A stretch of 64,000 nt of DNA from Halanaeroarchaeum sulfurireducens (GTDB taxonomy: Archaea > Halobacteriota > Halobacteria > Halobacteriales > Halobacteriaceae): assembly GCF_001011115.1 (NCBI RefSeq), contig NZ_CP008874.1, positions 1,688,440-1,752,439 on the forward strand. The letters run 5' to 3'. A model generated the notes under the pieces. That model made no database searches. It was not told the DNA's origin and saw only the letters and a list, made by a program, of their open reading frames with translations. Both the position numbers and the translations under genes were made by a program. Shown one piece after another: positions 17,815 through 27,494 of this stretch; positions within the stretch are counted from its first letter, which is position 1, and each line of letters opens with the position of its first letter.

Positions 17815-19293
17815 CTACTGATTGAACATTTCGCGCATCATCGGATGCATCTCCATCATCTGCTCTTCGGCGATCTCCTCGTAGAGCTTGTAGGTGATGG
17901 AGATGGTGAGCAGGAGGCCGGTCCCGCTCACCTGCCCGATGGTGCCCATCATGTTCGCCAGGACGGCGAGTAGGCCCACGAGTGCCCCGCCGATGACCGT
18001 CACTTGCGGGATGTACCGCTCCATGACCTTCTCGATCACGCCGGCGTTCTGACGGAACCCGGGGATCTGCATCCCGGAGTTCTGAATCTGCCGGGCCGTC
18101 GCATCCGGGCCCATATCGGCGGTCTCCACCCAGAAGATGGCGAAAATCGCCCCGCCGACGATCATGAACGTGAGGTCGACGGAGACACGAAGCATGATCT
18201 GCCAGGACTCATTGGCGGTCTGTCCGAGCCACCACATCCAGTCCTGGGGACTGTAGATCGGCGCGAGATAGTAGAACAGGCCCCCAACGGGATAGGCCTG
18301 CCCGTTACTGACCGTGTACGCCCCGAGGATTGCCGGCATCGCGTCTCCTATCTGTGAATACAGAATACGGCCGAGGAACTGGATATTGGCCTGGAGCGCA
18401 CGAACGAGAATCATCGGCAGGACGCTGGCGTAGATGAGCTTCACGGGGAAGCGACCGCGAGCGCCCTTCACTCGAGCGTGGCTGAGTGGGATCTCGACGC
18501 GCACGCTCTCGGCGTAGACGACGACCACGTAGATGATGACCGTCGTGATAATGGCCAGAACGCTCGCGTCGAGTAACAGCCACGCGAGACCATCGGTCGT
18601 GAGCAACGGCGGGATGGTGCCGGCGTTGCCAAGGATGATGTCTATCCACTGCGGGATGATTCCCTGTTCGCCCCCTTCCCCACCCCAGTAGAAGAGGCCA
18701 CCGACCAGGCTCTGTGAGACGCCGGCAACGATGAACAGCCCGATACCGGAGCCGACACCCCACTTGGAAACGACCTCGTCCATGTAGAGGATGAGGACAC
18801 CGCCAATGAAGATCTGGAGAAAGATGATGAACTCGACGCCGGTGAGGCCGACGCCCAGATTCGCGGCGAGTTCTTTGCTGGCCGGAAGGAAATTGCCCAT
18901 GAAGACCATCGGTGCGGCTGTCAGGATCGTCATCACCACGACCAGTACCTTCTGGAGACCCTGGTAGAGCATCTGATCCCGCGGATCCTGGGTGTCGAGC
19001 CCCAGTAAGTTCGCCCCGCCGAGCAACTGGAGAACGATGCTCGCCGTGACGATGGGGCCGATGCCGACCTGCATCACGGTCCCCTGGCCTCCCGCGAGCA
19101 GCGAGCGGAACTGGCCGAAGAGGTCGGTCGTGTCGCCTCCGATACCCCAGAGGGTGACGTTCGTCAGGAAAAAGTACAGGAGCAGGACGGCGCCCGTCCA
19201 CATGAGTTTGCGACGGAACGGCACGTGTCCCTCCGGACGGGCCACGCCGGGCATCCGCGTGAGGACGGGTTCAGCGGTCTCCTTCCATCCCAT
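17815..19293 (-). CDS. secY: protein translocase subunit SecY
   Basis: The 492-residue integral membrane protein with ten predicted helices forms the protein-conducting channel with SecE and SecG/Sec61-beta. The N-terminal part is FRRKLMWTGAVLLLYFFLTN. The plug region follows (GGDTTDLFGQFRSLLAGG), then GIGPIVTASIVLQLLGGANLLGLDT and the long cytosolic loop with SHARVKGARGRFPVKLIYASVLP that contacts the ribosome. It starts 3 bp after the uL15 stop and ends the operon here. In many haloarchaea adk comes next, but here adk lies 12.7 kb away. Confidence 0.97.
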   Translation of the reverse strand: MGWKETAEPVLTRMPGVARPEGHVPFRRKLMWTGAVLLLYFFLTNVTLWGIGGDTTDLFGQFRSLLAGGQGTVMQVGIGPIVTASIVLQLLGGANLLGLDTQDPRDQMLYQGLQKVLVVVMTILTAAPMVFMGNFLPASKELAANLGVGLTGVEFIIFLQIFIGGVLILYMDEVVSKWGVGSGIGLFIVAGVSQSLVGGLFYWGGEGGEQGIIPQWIDIILGNAGTIPPLLTTDGLAWLLLDASVLAIITTVIIYVVVVYAESVRVEIPLSHARVKGARGRFPVKLIYASVLPMILVRALQANIQFLGRILYSQIGDAMPAILGAYTVSNGQAYPVGGLFYYLAPIYSPQDWMWWLGQTANESWQIMLRVSVDLTFMIVGGAIFAIFWVETADMGPDATARQIQNSGMQIPGFRQNAGVIEKVMERYIPQVTVIGGALVGLLAVLANMMGTIGQVSGTGLLLTISITYKLYEEIAEEQMMEMHPMMREMFNQ

Positions 19294-19296
19294 GGG

Positions 19297-19758
19297 TTAT
19301 TCCTCGGATTCCTCGCGTGCGCGCTCGGAGAGAGTCGCGTCTCCGCCGGCTTCCTCGATGAGAGCGGCTGCCGACTCGGTGAACGCGTCGGCAACCACAT
19401 CGAGCTGTGACCGCACCTGACCGCCACCGAGAACTTTCACGACGTCCGCGTCGTAGCCGTCCTCGGCGATGTCTCTGGCGTCGACCCGGTAGCCAAACTC
19501 CGTCTCCTCGGCGAGGCCGTCCTCGACGAGGAGCGCGATGTCCTCGTCGAGTTTCTGGAGTGTGACCTCGACGACGTCCGTCTGGACGCTCTCCGGGCGC
19601 TTGAAGCCGCTTTTTCCGAGCGGTTCGTAGTTGTGGAACTCGTGTTTGTCGCGTCCCGCACGACCGCGGCCGCCGCGATGGCCGGCACCGCGACGATTCT
19701 TGTGCGACCCGCCACCGTGCGTGCGTGACCCGCGCTGGCGTCGTTTCTTATCGGTCAT
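19297..19758 (-). CDS. rpl15: 50S ribosomal protein uL15
   Basis: The 153-residue protein begins MTDKKRRQRGSRTHGGGSHK, continues RRGAGHRGGRGRAG and carries an acidic C-terminal half, with GYDADVVKVLGGGQV typical of archaeal L15. It contacts 23S rRNA near the central protuberance. The upstream extension of the reading frame overlaps rpl30 and is not coding. It is 2 bp from the rpl30 stop. Confidence 0.96.
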   Translation of the reverse strand: MTDKKRRQRGSRTHGGGSHKNRRGAGHRGGRGRAGRDKHEFHNYEPLGKSGFKRPESVQTDVVEVTLQKLDEDIALLVEDGLAEETEFGYRVDARDIAEDGYDADVVKVLGGGQVRSQLDVVADAFTESAAALIEEAGGDATLSERAREESEE

Positions 19759-19760
19759 GG

Positions 19761-20228
19761 TTATCGCATGGCGGTGAGGAGTTCGTCGATCTCCTCGGTG
19801 GTGTGCGTTCCAAGCTGGCCCGACGTGGTGGCCGGCTGTTTGATTCCTTCGTGTCCGCCCCGCGGCGGATGCAACCGAAGCGTCGGCGAAAGGCCCTGCT
19901 CGTCGAGGGTCGTCTCCTCGTTCAAGAGCGCGTCGGCGAGGGCCGCAAAGTCGTCGTAATCCGTGTTCTCGGCGACCCATTCCTCGTCGACGTCGGCGGA
20001 CCGACCCGCTTTCGGTTCGGCCCGTCCCTCGAGGAGCGTGACGAGTACGTCCTCGCTGGGTTCGCCAACCGCCACGTAGTCGACGACCTTCGTGATCATG
20101 CCACGGTAGGTGTCGCGCTCCGGTATCAGCGCGCAGTGATTGACGCCGTGGATGTTGAGCATATCGAGGGTGTCCTCGACGGCCGCCGACATGTCGACCT
20201 CACCGCGAAGCTGGACGACGGCCTGCAT
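19761..20228 (-). CDS. rpl30: 50S ribosomal protein uL30
   Basis: The 155-residue archaeal L30, with [21 protein letters not shown] at its start and LRLHPPRGGHEGIKQP near the end, is longer than the bacterial form of about 60 residues, as expected. Its ATG overlaps the stop of rps5 (ATGA), so translation is probably coupled. Confidence 0.96.
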   Translation of the reverse strand: MQAVVQLRGEVDMSAAVEDTLDMLNIHGVNHCALIPERDTYRGMITKVVDYVAVGEPSEDVLVTLLEGRAEPKAGRSADVDEEWVAENTDYDDFAALADALLNEETTLDEQGLSPTLRLHPPRGGHEGIKQPATTSGQLGTHTTEEIDELLTAMR

Positions 20229-20863
20229 CACTCGATCACCTCTCGAACGTCGAGGGTGTGCTCGGGGACGCGAGCCTCGGTCGTGTGTTTCAGTGCGTTG
20301 AACGTCGCCTTCGCGAAGTTGACCGTGGTCCGGGTCTTCCCGGAGCTGCGCGTCCAGATGTCCTCGATACCGGCGAGGTCCAGGACGTGGCTCACGGTCT
20401 CCCCGGCCGCCAGGCCGAGACCGCGGGGGGCGGGGATCAGTTCGACCTCGACGCTCCCGGCCTTGCCGGTAGTGCGCAGTGCGACCGTGTGAGGGCGGCC
20501 ACACCCACACTCCCACGATCCGCAGCCGCGGGAAGCGTCGATGATGTTCAGTTTCGCGATGCCGATCGCCTTCTGGATCGCGCCGCCGACCTGATCGTCC
20601 CGTCCCTCTGCGTAGCCCACGAATCCGTCGTGGTTACCGACTGCGACTACACAGCGGAACTTCACCCGGCGTCCGGAGTCGGTCATGCGCTGGACCATGT
20701 TGATGTCCAGCACCTCGTCGTCCAGTCCCGGGAGGAGCGTGTCGACGATCTCCGGCTCCTTCAGCGGGAGACCGGAGTCGAGGGCGGCCGACATGTCGTC
20801 GATCTCGCCCTCCTGCACGAGGCGACCCAGGCGTGTCTTCGGTTCCCAGGTGTCGTGACTCAT
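20228..20863 (-). CDS. rps5: 30S ribosomal protein uS5
   Basis: The 211-residue protein has the double-stranded-RNA-like S5 domain ([21 protein letters not shown]) and the C-terminal domain with [20 protein letters not shown]5 lies at the mRNA entry channel and contributes to decoding accuracy. It follows rpl18 by 3 bp. Confidence 0.97.
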   Translation of the reverse strand: MSHDTWEPKTRLGRLVQEGEIDDMSAALDSGLPLKEPEIVDTLLPGLDDEVLDINMVQRMTDSGRRVKFRCVVAVGNHDGFVGYAEGRDDQVGGAIQKAIGIAKLNIIDASRGCGSWECGCGRPHTVALRTTGKAGSVEVELIPAPRGLGLAAGETVSHVLDLAGIEDIWTRSSGKTRTTVNFAKATFNALKHTTEARVPEHTLDVREVIE

Positions 20864-20866
20864 GTG

Positions 20867-21415
20867 TTAGTCCTCCTGTAGTGCTGCAAGCACGTCGTCG
20901 AAGTGCTCTGGCAGCGTCGTCGCGTCGAAGTCCCCGTAGAGAGGCTCTTCGAGCTGTTCTGCGTATTCTCTGATGTGTTCGCCACGGGTCCGCTCCCAGT
21001 CGGCGAACACCGATTCGTTGTGCGGGACGTCCAGGCCAGCGTCGATGGCGCCTTCCTGGAGCGCGAAGACCTTCGCGCCGGGCGTGGCGGAGTTGAGGCC
21101 GATATCGAGGACGGCCTCGTCCACGCCGGCGTCGAGCGCCCGTTGCCCAGCGAGAAAGCCTGTCAGGTACGCGCTCGGGAGATTCCCGGTGGGAGCCTCC
21201 CAGCCGTACTCGGCCAGGTCGCCGGAGTGGGCACTCGCGAGGGTTCTGTCGCCGTCCGGACCGGTACCAACCAGCTGCGCCCTGACGTGCCGGTTGCTCT
21301 TGCGAGCGACGAGCCGGGGCTTCCCGGATTTCAGCAGGCGCAACCTCTGATGGTAGTCAGTCCGAACCTCGCGGCGTCGCCGCATCGGTACGTTGTATCG
21401 TGGTCCGGTTGCCAT
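20867..21415 (-). CDS. rpl18: 50S ribosomal protein uL18
   Basis: The 182-residue protein, with [20 protein letters not shown] at its start and KPRLVARKSNRHVRAQLV, binds 5S rRNA with uL5. Its stop region and start are tightly packed with rps5 and rpl19e (one-base ATG/TAA overlap at 21415). Confidence 0.96.
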   Translation of the reverse strand: MATGPRYNVPMRRRREVRTDYHQRLRLLKSGKPRLVARKSNRHVRAQLVGTGPDGDRTLASAHSGDLAEYGWEAPTGNLPSAYLTGFLAGQRALDAGVDEAVLDIGLNSATPGAKVFALQEGAIDAGLDVPHNESVFADWERTRGEHIREYAEQLEEPLYGDFDATTLPEHFDDVLAALQED

Positions 21416-21879
21416 TAGCTGTCACCTCCAGTGGAGATGTCTTCGTGTTCTTCGATGTAGGTCTCCAGGCGGCGGACGCTGTCGAATTCGCCGCCGTTGA
21501 CCTTGTTGTAGAGTTCGCGGTACTGCGACGGCGAGAGCGTCCCGTCGTCGCGGAATTCGCGGAGCGTCCGGCGCTGGGCGCGAACGCGGCCCGCGTAGGC
21601 CTCCTTGTCGTCCTGTCGGGCGCCGGATTTGCCCTTGCGGGTGCCGGGGCCCTTGCGGTGGCCGTACGAACGCTTCTCGTCGCGCTCGCGGGCTCGGCCG
21701 CGGGAATTGCCCTTGGCGTCTTCGGCCTGAATGACGCCGTCCTGGACCAGGTCGCGAATGTCCTCGCGGGTGATCGCCTCGAGGATCTCGCTCTGGGAGT
21801 CGGGGTCGAACCAGACGCGGTTCTCGCCGACGTCCAGAACGTCCGCTGCCAGGCGTTTCTGTGCGCTCAGATCACTCAT
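21415..21879 (-). CDS. rpl19e: 50S ribosomal protein eL19
   Basis: The 154-residue archaeal/eukaryotic L19 has [20 protein letters not shown] at the start, the basic [15 protein letters not shown] stretch that enters rRNA, and a helical C-terminal end. It has no bacterial homologue and overlaps the 3' end of rpl32e by 8 bases. Confidence 0.96.
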   Translation of the reverse strand: MSDLSAQKRLAADVLDVGENRVWFDPDSQSEILEAITREDIRDLVQDGVIQAEDAKGNSRGRARERDEKRSYGHRKGPGTRKGKSGARQDDKEAYAGRVRAQRRTLREFRDDGTLSPSQYRELYNKVNGGEFDSVRRLETYIEEHEDISTGGDS

Positions 21880-22588
21880 CGTCGGTCACCTCGACTTCGA
21901 CGTAGGTGGGGTTGAGGACGCGGATACTGCGGTCTTCCGCGACCTCCTCGATACGTTCGCGCTTGCGCGCGCCGACCGAGGAGGCGATGCGAGCGGCCTC
22001 CGTGTCGGAATCGACGCCCTCGAGGTCGTCCACGTTGTGGACGCGGACCTCCTCGAAGCCGCTGGGGTGTTTGCCCCGAACGGCGGTCGGCGTCCGGAAC
22101 CCGGGTTTCACCACGTCGCCTTTGCCCTTGATCCGGCGGCGCTGTTTCGAGAGGTCGCCGCGCGGTCGGCGCCAGGACGTCGGCGTCCGCTTTTTCATGT
22201 GGTAATCCTGCCGATTGAACTGGGGCTTGCCCTCCCGCCGCCGCTGGCGGAGAAGCCGCTCTTCGTTCTCGGCAAGGTCGGGTGTCTTGTCGGCGAGGCC
22301 GCGGGGTTGGAGTTCCGTCTCGACGGTCTCCTCTTCGGGCTCCTCGGCCTCCTCGGCCTCGGCTTCCTCGACTGCAGCGGTGGTCTCTTCTTCGACCTCC
22401 AGGCCACCGACGTCGGCCTTGATCCGGGCTGCGAGGGCGTTCCCGATACCATCGAGTTCGCCCAGCTCGGATTGACTCGCTGCCTGTACGTCCTCGACCG
22501 TCTCGTAACCGGCCTCGCGGAGTGCGTCGGCCTTCGAGGGGCCGACCCCACTAATGTCTTCGAGTTCGGTAGGTTCGTCGTCGGACAT
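21872..22588 (-). CDS. rpl32e: 50S ribosomal protein eL32 with N-terminal helix-hairpin-helix extension
   Basis: The 238-residue protein has the eL32 core in its second half ([20 protein letters not shown], then [20 protein letters not shown]). The first 60 residues hold two helix-hairpin-helix motifs ([17 protein letters not shown] and [12 protein letters not shown]), followed by an acidic linker. This extension is found in haloarchaeal eL32 and may bind nucleic acid. It begins one base before the rpl6 stop. Confidence 0.95.
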   Translation of the reverse strand: MSDDEPTELEDISGVGPSKADALREAGYETVEDVQAASQSELGELDGIGNALAARIKADVGGLEVEEETTAAVEEAEAEEAEEPEEETVETELQPRGLADKTPDLAENEERLLRQRRREGKPQFNRQDYHMKKRTPTSWRRPRGDLSKQRRRIKGKGDVVKPGFRTPTAVRGKHPSGFEEVRVHNVDDLEGVDSDTEAARIASSVGARKRERIEEVAEDRSIRVLNPTYVEVEVTDDE

Positions 22589-23125
22589 CTAGGCACCTCC
22601 AACGCCGGGTTTTTCGACGATGTACACGCCGTCCTGGAAGACGCGCGTGTCCTTGTCCTTCACTCGCGTGAGCTGTTCGATGTCGCCGGCGGTCTGACCG
22701 ACGGCCTCCTTGTCGGGTCCGGTGAGAACGACGGTTTCGCCATCGACTTGGACTTCCGTGTCGCCGCGGATCGCCGCGCGTCGGGGCGCCTTCTCGCCCA
22801 GGAAGTTCTCGATGACGACCTCCTCGCCCTCGACGGAGACCTGCATCGGGAAGTGAGAGTAGTGGACCTGCAGTCTGTACTCCCATCCCTCGGTCACGCC
22901 GTGGATCATGTTCTCGACGTGACTCTCGAAGGATCCCATCGTCGCGGAGACCTTCTTCGTGTCCTCGTCGCTTTCGATGACAACGGCGTCCTCGGACGTA
23001 GAGACAGTCACGTCGGGAAACCAGAGCCGGCGCGTGACCGACCCGTTCGACCCCTCGACCGTGAGGTCGAAGCGGTCGACGGTGGCGTCCACGTCGTCCG
23101 GAAGTTCGCATTCTATTCGTGGCAT
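22589..23125 (-). CDS. rpl6: 50S ribosomal protein uL6
   Basis: The 178-residue protein starts MPRIECELPDDVDATVDRFD. It contains two repeated alpha/beta domains, with the archaeal pattern VENMIHGVTEGWEYRLQVHY and NFLGEKAPRRAAI. L6 lies near the sarcin-ricin loop. The longer upstream frame to 23158 overlaps the rps8 end and is not used. Confidence 0.96.
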   Translation of the reverse strand: MPRIECELPDDVDATVDRFDLTVEGSNGSVTRRLWFPDVTVSTSEDAVVIESDEDTKKVSATMGSFESHVENMIHGVTEGWEYRLQVHYSHFPMQVSVEGEEVVIENFLGEKAPRRAAIRGDTEVQVDGETVVLTGPDKEAVGQTAGDIEQLTRVKDKDTRVFQDGVYIVEKPGVGGA

Positions 23126-23129
23126 GATC

Positions 23130-23522
23130 TTAGTACACGTACGCGATGATCTGGCCACCGATGCCCTTCTCTCGGGCCTCGTAGTGGCTCATGATGCCGT
23201 GGCTGGTCGTCACCACGAGCGTCCCGTAGTCGCGGGCCGGGAGATAGCGCTTCTCCCAGTCCTCGAATTCGTCGACGCCCGCGGAGTACCGCGGCTTCAC
23301 CGGGCCACATTCGTTGATGGCCCCTTTCAGTTCGACCTCGAATTTCCCGGCCTTGCCGTCCTCCTGGTACTCGAATCCGCCGATGTACCCGCGGTCGTAG
23401 AAGACCTCGAGAACGGCCCCGATCTCGTTCGAGGCGGGCGTTACCGTATGGGTCAGTTGCCCGACGCTCTCGGCGTTGTTCACGCCGGAGAGCGCGTTCG
23501 CAAATGGGTCGTTTGCCGTCAT
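23130..23522 (-). CDS. rps8: 30S ribosomal protein uS8
   Basis: The 130-residue protein begins MTANDPFANALSGVNNAE and ends with the archaeal S8 C-terminal part VVTTSHGIMSHYEAREKGI. It binds the central domain of 16S rRNA. The start follows the rps14 stop by 2 bp. Confidence 0.96.
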   Translation of the reverse strand: MTANDPFANALSGVNNAESVGQLTHTVTPASNEIGAVLEVFYDRGYIGGFEYQEDGKAGKFEVELKGAINECGPVKPRYSAGVDEFEDWEKRYLPARDYGTLVVTTSHGIMSHYEAREKGIGGQIIAYVY

Positions 23523-23524
23523 GA

Positions 23525-23689
23525 TTAGCTGTACTTCTTGAATCCCATGTCGCGGGAGATCTCGCGGAAGCACTGTCGACACAGCCAGATGTCGTACTTC
23601 CCGACGAGTCCCTGCTCGCGTCCGCACCGGCGACACGCGTGAGACTGTCCGGTCGCTTCGTTGTCGTTGTCGTCGTCGACGTCGCTCAT
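23525..23689 (-). CDS. rps14: 30S ribosomal protein uS14, zinc type
   Basis: A very short gene of 54 codons lies in the gap between rpl5 and rps8. The product begins [19 protein letters not shown] and carries CRRCGREQG and [18 protein letters not shown], two Cys-x2-Cys pairs that bind zinc, as in archaeal S14. Its ATG overlaps the rpl5 stop as ATGA (23686-23689). The acidic N-terminal tail is a haloarchaeal feature. Confidence 0.95.
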   Translation of the reverse strand: MSDVDDDNDNEATGQSHACRRCGREQGLVGKYDIWLCRQCFREISRDMGFKKYS

Positions 23690-24210
23690 TCGCTCACCTC
23701 CACGTCGTACGTTGACTCGAGGTACGCGATCGCGTCCTCGGGGTTCAGTCGGTGGTTCGACGGGATCTGGCGGGAGACCGTGGCGCGCTTGGCGACGCGG
23801 TAGCCCGGCCTGACGAGATTGACGGTGACGTCAAGCCCGTAGATTCCGATGTTCGGGTCGTACTCCTGGCTCGGGAAGTCGGTGTGCTCCTTGATGCCGA
23901 AGCTGACGTTGCCGGTGTCGTCGAACTGCGACCGGGAGAGGTCGGCGATCGGCAGGGCACGCGCGAGGAAGTCATCGGCCAGGTCGTGGCGGAGCGTGAC
24001 CTTCGCGCCGATTGGGTCACCCTCGCGAATTCCGAACTCGGGTTCGTTCCGCTTGGCCTGCGTCCTGACGGACTGCTGATCGGTGATCCCTTCGAGGATC
24101 TCCTCGGCGTTCTGGAGGTCGACACCGCCCTGTCCGACGCCCATGTGAACGACGACCTTCTCGACGCTCGGTTCGCGCATCTCGTGGAAATCGGCCGCTG
24201 TCTCGGACAT
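23686..24210 (-). CDS. rpl5: 50S ribosomal protein uL5
   Basis: The 174-residue protein, with [20 protein letters not shown] near the start and [20 protein letters not shown], binds 5S rRNA and contacts tRNA at the P site. It begins one base before the end of rps4e and ends overlapping the rps14 start. Confidence 0.97.
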   Translation of the reverse strand: MSETAADFHEMREPSVEKVVVHMGVGQGGVDLQNAEEILEGITDQQSVRTQAKRNEPEFGIREGDPIGAKVTLRHDLADDFLARALPIADLSRSQFDDTGNVSFGIKEHTDFPSQEYDPNIGIYGLDVTVNLVRPGYRVAKRATVSRQIPSNHRLNPEDAIAYLESTYDVEVSE

Positions 24211-24917
24211 CAGGTCTCAGCCTCCTCGTCGTCGACGAAGTTCTCGTCGATCACGACGACGTAATCCTCGATCGTCTCGAAGGATCCGTCGTCGGTCTCG
24301 ACGGCAACGGTGTTGTCGGTGCTGCCGGGGGTAACGTTGATTTCCGTGACGTTCCCGATGTCGCCGGCGTGTTGTCCGGCGACGGCAGTCACGAGTGCAC
24401 CCTCCTCGTAGACGAAGTGCGCGACGATGTCCTTGGTCTCGTTGTCGATGACGACGGAGTCGTTGCCGCTGTAGCCGTCCTCGTCGACGAGGACGTTCGA
24501 ACCGTCGTGCAGATTCAACTGGGCCTGCCCGCCGGGGACGAGGGTAACGTCGTCGATCTTTCCCAGACGACTGTCGGCGGCGTCCTCGTCGATGGGCGTG
24601 AGCCCGAGGCGACCGCCCTCGTCGGGGAAGACACGGTAGTACTCCTCGCGGTCCGGGAACGCCATGATGTCGAACATCCCGATCGGCCGGTTGATGTCGT
24701 TGACGGTGTCACCGTTGACGAGTACGCCCTCGTGATGGATGGCGTATTTCGCCTCTTTGGCGGTGTCGGCGTATTCCAGGACGTCCCGCAGGACCACGAC
24801 GAGCGGTACCCCGGCCTCACCGTGTGGGCCGGCACCGGCCTTCGCGGTGAAGGTCTCGGTCTTCCGCTCGACGGGCCAGGCTTTCGGAACGGAGAGTCGT
24901 TTCTGGTGTCGAGTCAT
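24210..24917 (-). CDS. rps4e: 30S ribosomal protein eS4
   Basis: The 235-residue archaeal/eukaryotic protein begins [20 protein letters not shown]. It has an S4-type RNA-binding region ([20 protein letters not shown]), a central domain and a KOW motif near the C-terminus ([20 protein letters not shown]). It overlaps rpl24 by four bases (ATGA). Confidence 0.97.
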   Translation of the reverse strand: MTRHQKRLSVPKAWPVERKTETFTAKAGAGPHGEAGVPLVVVLRDVLEYADTAKEAKYAIHHEGVLVNGDTVNDINRPIGMFDIMAFPDREEYYRVFPDEGGRLGLTPIDEDAADSRLGKIDDVTLVPGGQAQLNLHDGSNVLVDEDGYSGNDSVVIDNETKDIVAHFVYEEGALVTAVAGQHAGDIGNVTEINVTPGSTDNTVAVETDDGSFETIEDYVVVIDENFVDDEEAET

Positions 24918-25270
24918 TCTGTATCACCTTCGAGGCGCGTTTCCCGAACGGGATCGTCGAGGTCGAGGTCGGTGACGCGGAGGTTGCTCGCCTCGAGGGC
25001 GCGCGGAACCTCCTCGCCGTCGGCCGTCTCCAGGGTGACGTCTTCGACGAAGACGTCGGCGTCCTTGAGATCGACTTCGACGACTTCGCCCTCTTCGCCG
25101 GCGAAGTCGCCGCGCATGATCTCGACGGTGTCGCCCGCGTTGACGCGGACGTTGCGCTGTCCGTACTCCTCACGGAGCGACTCGGAGAGGTGCGCTCGCA
25201 CCTGGTCGTGTCGCTCGTGCAGCATTGCGCGATCTGTTCGGGTGCGCTGTTTGCGTGGTTGTTCTGACAT
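24914..25270 (-). CDS. rpl24: 50S ribosomal protein uL24
   Basis: The 118-residue protein starts [20 protein letters not shown] and has the KOW motif [20 protein letters not shown], an assembly-initiating fold of the large subunit. The start lies 2 bp after the rpl14 stop. Confidence 0.96.
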   Translation of the reverse strand: MSEQPRKQRTRTDRAMLHERHDQVRAHLSESLREEYGQRNVRVNAGDTVEIMRGDFAGEEGEVVEVDLKDADVFVEDVTLETADGEEVPRALEASNLRVTDLDLDDPVRETRLEGDTE

Positions 25271-25272
25271 AT

Positions 25273-25671
25273 CTATACGATCATTGTCGCGGTGCTCGCG
25301 ATGCTTCCGTACCGCTCTGCGACTTCCCGCGAGATGGGACCCTTGATTTCAGTCCCACGCGGTTCGCCCATGTCGTCGATGAGGACGCCGGCGTTGTCTT
25401 CGAACTTCACGCGGGTCCCGTCGGGCCGACGAATCGGTTTGCGCTGACGGACCACGACGGCCTCCAGCACCTGTCGGCGCATCTCGGGGGTGCCCTTCGT
25501 GACGGACACCGTAACGGTGTCGCCAAGGCCCGCCTTCGGATGGCGGTTTTTCGTGCCCTGGTAGCCCGAAGCACTGATGATCTTGAGTTCGCGGGCGCCA
25601 CTGTTGTCGGCGCACGTGATGAGCGAACCCTTCTCGAGACCCGGCGTGACGTCTGCCTTGATGGCCTCCAT
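25273..25671 (-). CDS. rpl14: 50S ribosomal protein uL14
   Basis: The 132-residue protein carries [20 protein letters not shown] and [18 protein letters not shown], the strongly conserved L14 core that forms an intersubunit bridge. It overlaps the rps17 stop by one base. Confidence 0.97.
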   Translation of the reverse strand: MEAIKADVTPGLEKGSLITCADNSGARELKIISASGYQGTKNRHPKAGLGDTVTVSVTKGTPEMRRQVLEAVVVRQRKPIRRPDGTRVKFEDNAGVLIDDMGEPRGTEIKGPISREVAERYGSIASTATMIV

Positions 25672-26000
25672 CAGGCCTCACCTCCGTCGATGATCTCGAC
25701 GACGACATGTGATTTCGTCTTCGAGAGCGGTCGTGTCTCTGCGATGCGGACCGCGTCGCCTTCTTCGATATCGAAGCACTCCGGCGCGTGCGCCGGAACG
25801 CGGGACCGGCGTTTCATGTACCGGTCGTACTTCGGCACGAAGACGTCGTACTCGCGTTCGACGACGACGGTCTTCTCCATGGCCGTCGAGGCAACCGCTC
25901 CTTCGATGACCTGGCCGCGTACGGAAAGGGTTCCGTGGAACGGGCAGGTATCGTCCGAGCAGGTGCCTTCCGGCTCCTGTACGTTCAATCCTATTGCCAT
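25671..26000 (-). CDS. rps17: 30S ribosomal protein uS17
   Basis: The 109-residue protein has the archaeal N-terminal extension [20 protein letters not shown], followed by the OB fold [20 protein letters not shown]. It binds helix 11 of 16S rRNA. Its start overlaps the end of rnp1 by ten bases. Confidence 0.96.
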   Translation of the reverse strand: MAIGLNVQEPEGTCSDDTCPFHGTLSVRGQVIEGAVASTAMEKTVVVEREYDVFVPKYDRYMKRRSRVPAHAPECFDIEEGDAVRIAETRPLSKTKSHVVVEIIDGGEA

Positions 26001-26356
26001 AGTGTGGTCACTCCGTTTTCGGTTCTGTAGGCGGGTCGTGAGAGCAGTCTGGCTCCATCCACCGTAACGTAGGTCACGTCGTCGCCGTCCGACCCAGCCA
26101 CGGTGTCGGACGGTTTCGGCGGTCCCCCGGTGCCCTCGCGGGCTCCGGCGGCTTCATCTGTGAGCGCGAATTCGAACGTGGTTCCCGCCTTGGGAACCTG
26201 CACGACGCCCGACTCCCGGCGTATCTCGAGGGTCCGCATGGTCTCGCCGACCACGCGTCCCTCGATGCCGACCCGTCCCGGGTCGGTCGACTCGACGACC
26301 CGCACGTGCAGGCCGACGAGTTCGTGTTTCACCAGGGTCTCGGGCGTCAGTGCCAT
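25991..26356 (-). CDS. rnp1: ribonuclease P protein component 1 (Rpp29/Pop4)
   Basis: The 121-residue protein begins [20 protein letters not shown] and has the Sm-like barrel with GIEGRVVGETMRTLEIRRES. It is one of the archaeal RNase P proteins, which assist the RNA in trimming pre-tRNA 5' ends. Its place between rpl29 and rps17 is the usual one. A Gly/Pro-rich insertion (around residues 75-90) is an extra loop. Confidence 0.94.
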   Translation of the reverse strand: MALTPETLVKHELVGLHVRVVESTDPGRVGIEGRVVGETMRTLEIRRESGVVQVPKAGTTFEFALTDEAAGAREGTGGPPKPSDTVAGSDGDDVTYVTVDGARLLSRPAYRTENGVTTLWQ

Positions 26357-26595
26357 TATACTTCGGTCTCCTCGGACTGCTCTGCTGTCGCTTCCGTGAC
26401 GTCGCCTTCCTCCGTCTGAATCGTCTTGATGCGGGCGATGGTCCGACGGAGTTCCCGGATCCGACCGGGGTTCTCCGGCGCGCCACCGGCCGCCTTGACG
26501 GCCCGGGTGTTCATCAGTTCCGTCTCGATCTCCTCGAGTTCGGACTGCCGCTCGGCCGGGGTCATGTCGCGGAGTTCCTCGGGATGGAGGATCAT
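26356..26595 (-). CDS. rpl29: 50S ribosomal protein uL29
   Basis: The 79-residue helical hairpin starts [20 protein letters not shown] and has an acidic C-terminal tail beyond the usual 65-70 residues. It lies at the polypeptide exit tunnel. It overlaps rps3 by four bases (ATGA) and rnp1 by one. Confidence 0.95.
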   Translation of the reverse strand: MILHPEELRDMTPAERQSELEEIETELMNTRAVKAAGGAPENPGRIRELRRTIARIKTIQTEEGDVTEATAEQSEETEV

Positions 26596-27494
26596 TGCTC
26601 ATCACCCTCCTCGGCGTCTTCGAGCAGGTCCTCGGCTTCCGCTTCGGCCTCCTCGTCGACGTCCTCGAAGTCCTCGTCGACAGCTTCGACGTCCTCCTCG
26701 ATTTCGTCGAGTTCCTCCTCGACGTCCTCGACGACGTCCGCTTCGATGACCTCCTCGTCGGCGGCCGGTTCGCCGGTCGGCGTCTCGACCTCCTCGAAGT
26801 CATCGGCGGCGGCTTCGGTCTGTTCCTCGTCCGGTTCGCCCTCGAGGAGTTCCTCGACGGACTCGCCTTCCTCCTCGACGACCAGGTCGGAGATGTCGGC
26901 GTCCTCCTCGATGCGGAAGTCGTCGGGGAGCTCGGCGTTGGGCGGGATGATCTTGACGTTCACACCGATGGTGCCGAGTTTCATCACCGCGACACCCTGG
27001 CCCTCGTCGACGATCTCCTCTGCGGGTTCACCGTTGTGCTTGATGTACCCGCGGTTGAACTTCTCGACACGGGACCGCGCACCGGTGACCTTGCCGGCCA
27101 GGATGATCTCGGCGCCGAGGGCGCCGGCTTCCATGATCCGGTCGATGGTCGTGTGACCGGCCTTCCGGAAGTACCACCCGCGCTCGAGTGCGTTCGCGAG
27201 GCGGTCCGCGACGATCTGTGCGTTCAGGTCGGGTTCGTCGACCTCCTGGACGTCGATCTGCGGGTCCTCGAGGTCGAAGCGTTCCTCGAGCTGGGTCGTG
27301 ATCTTCCGAATATTCTTCCCGCCCTTGCCGATGACCATCCCGGGCTTCTCCGCTTTCAGCACGATCTGGGTCCCCATCGGCGTGTGAGCGACATCCATGC
27401 CACCGTAGCCGGCGCGGGCGAGCTCTTCAGCGAAGAACTCGTCGATCTGTGAGCGCTGAAGCCCCTCTTCGATGAATTCGAGTTCGTCTGCCAT
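26592..27494 (-). CDS. rps3: 30S ribosomal protein uS3 with long acidic C-terminal tail
   Basis: The 300-residue protein has a KH domain with [20 protein letters not shown] and the S3 C-terminal domain ending near residue 200. The last 100 residues are almost all Asp, Glu, Val and Ala, far beyond the core family length. This is a haloarchaeal trait that helps solubility in high salt. S3 is at the mRNA entry site. Confidence 0.97.
   Translation of the reverse strand: MADELEFIEEGLQRSQIDEFFAEELARAGYGGMDVAHTPMGTQIVLKAEKPGMVIGKGGKNIRKITTQLEERFDLEDPQIDVQEVDEPDLNAQIVADRLANALERGWYFRKAGHTTIDRIMEAGALGAEIILAGKVTGARSRVEKFNRGYIKHNGEPAEEIVDEGQGVAVMKLGTIGVNVKIIPPNAELPDDFRIEEDADISDLVVEEEGESVEELLEGEPDEEQTEAAADDFEEVETPTGEPAADEEVIEADVVEDVEEELDEIEEDVEAVDEDFEDVDEEAEAEAEDLLEDAEEGDEQ

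Noticed and set aside
21731-23149. Plus-strand open frame of 472 codons across eL32 and uL6
   Set aside because: It is antisense to certain ribosomal genes and has no recognisable domain.
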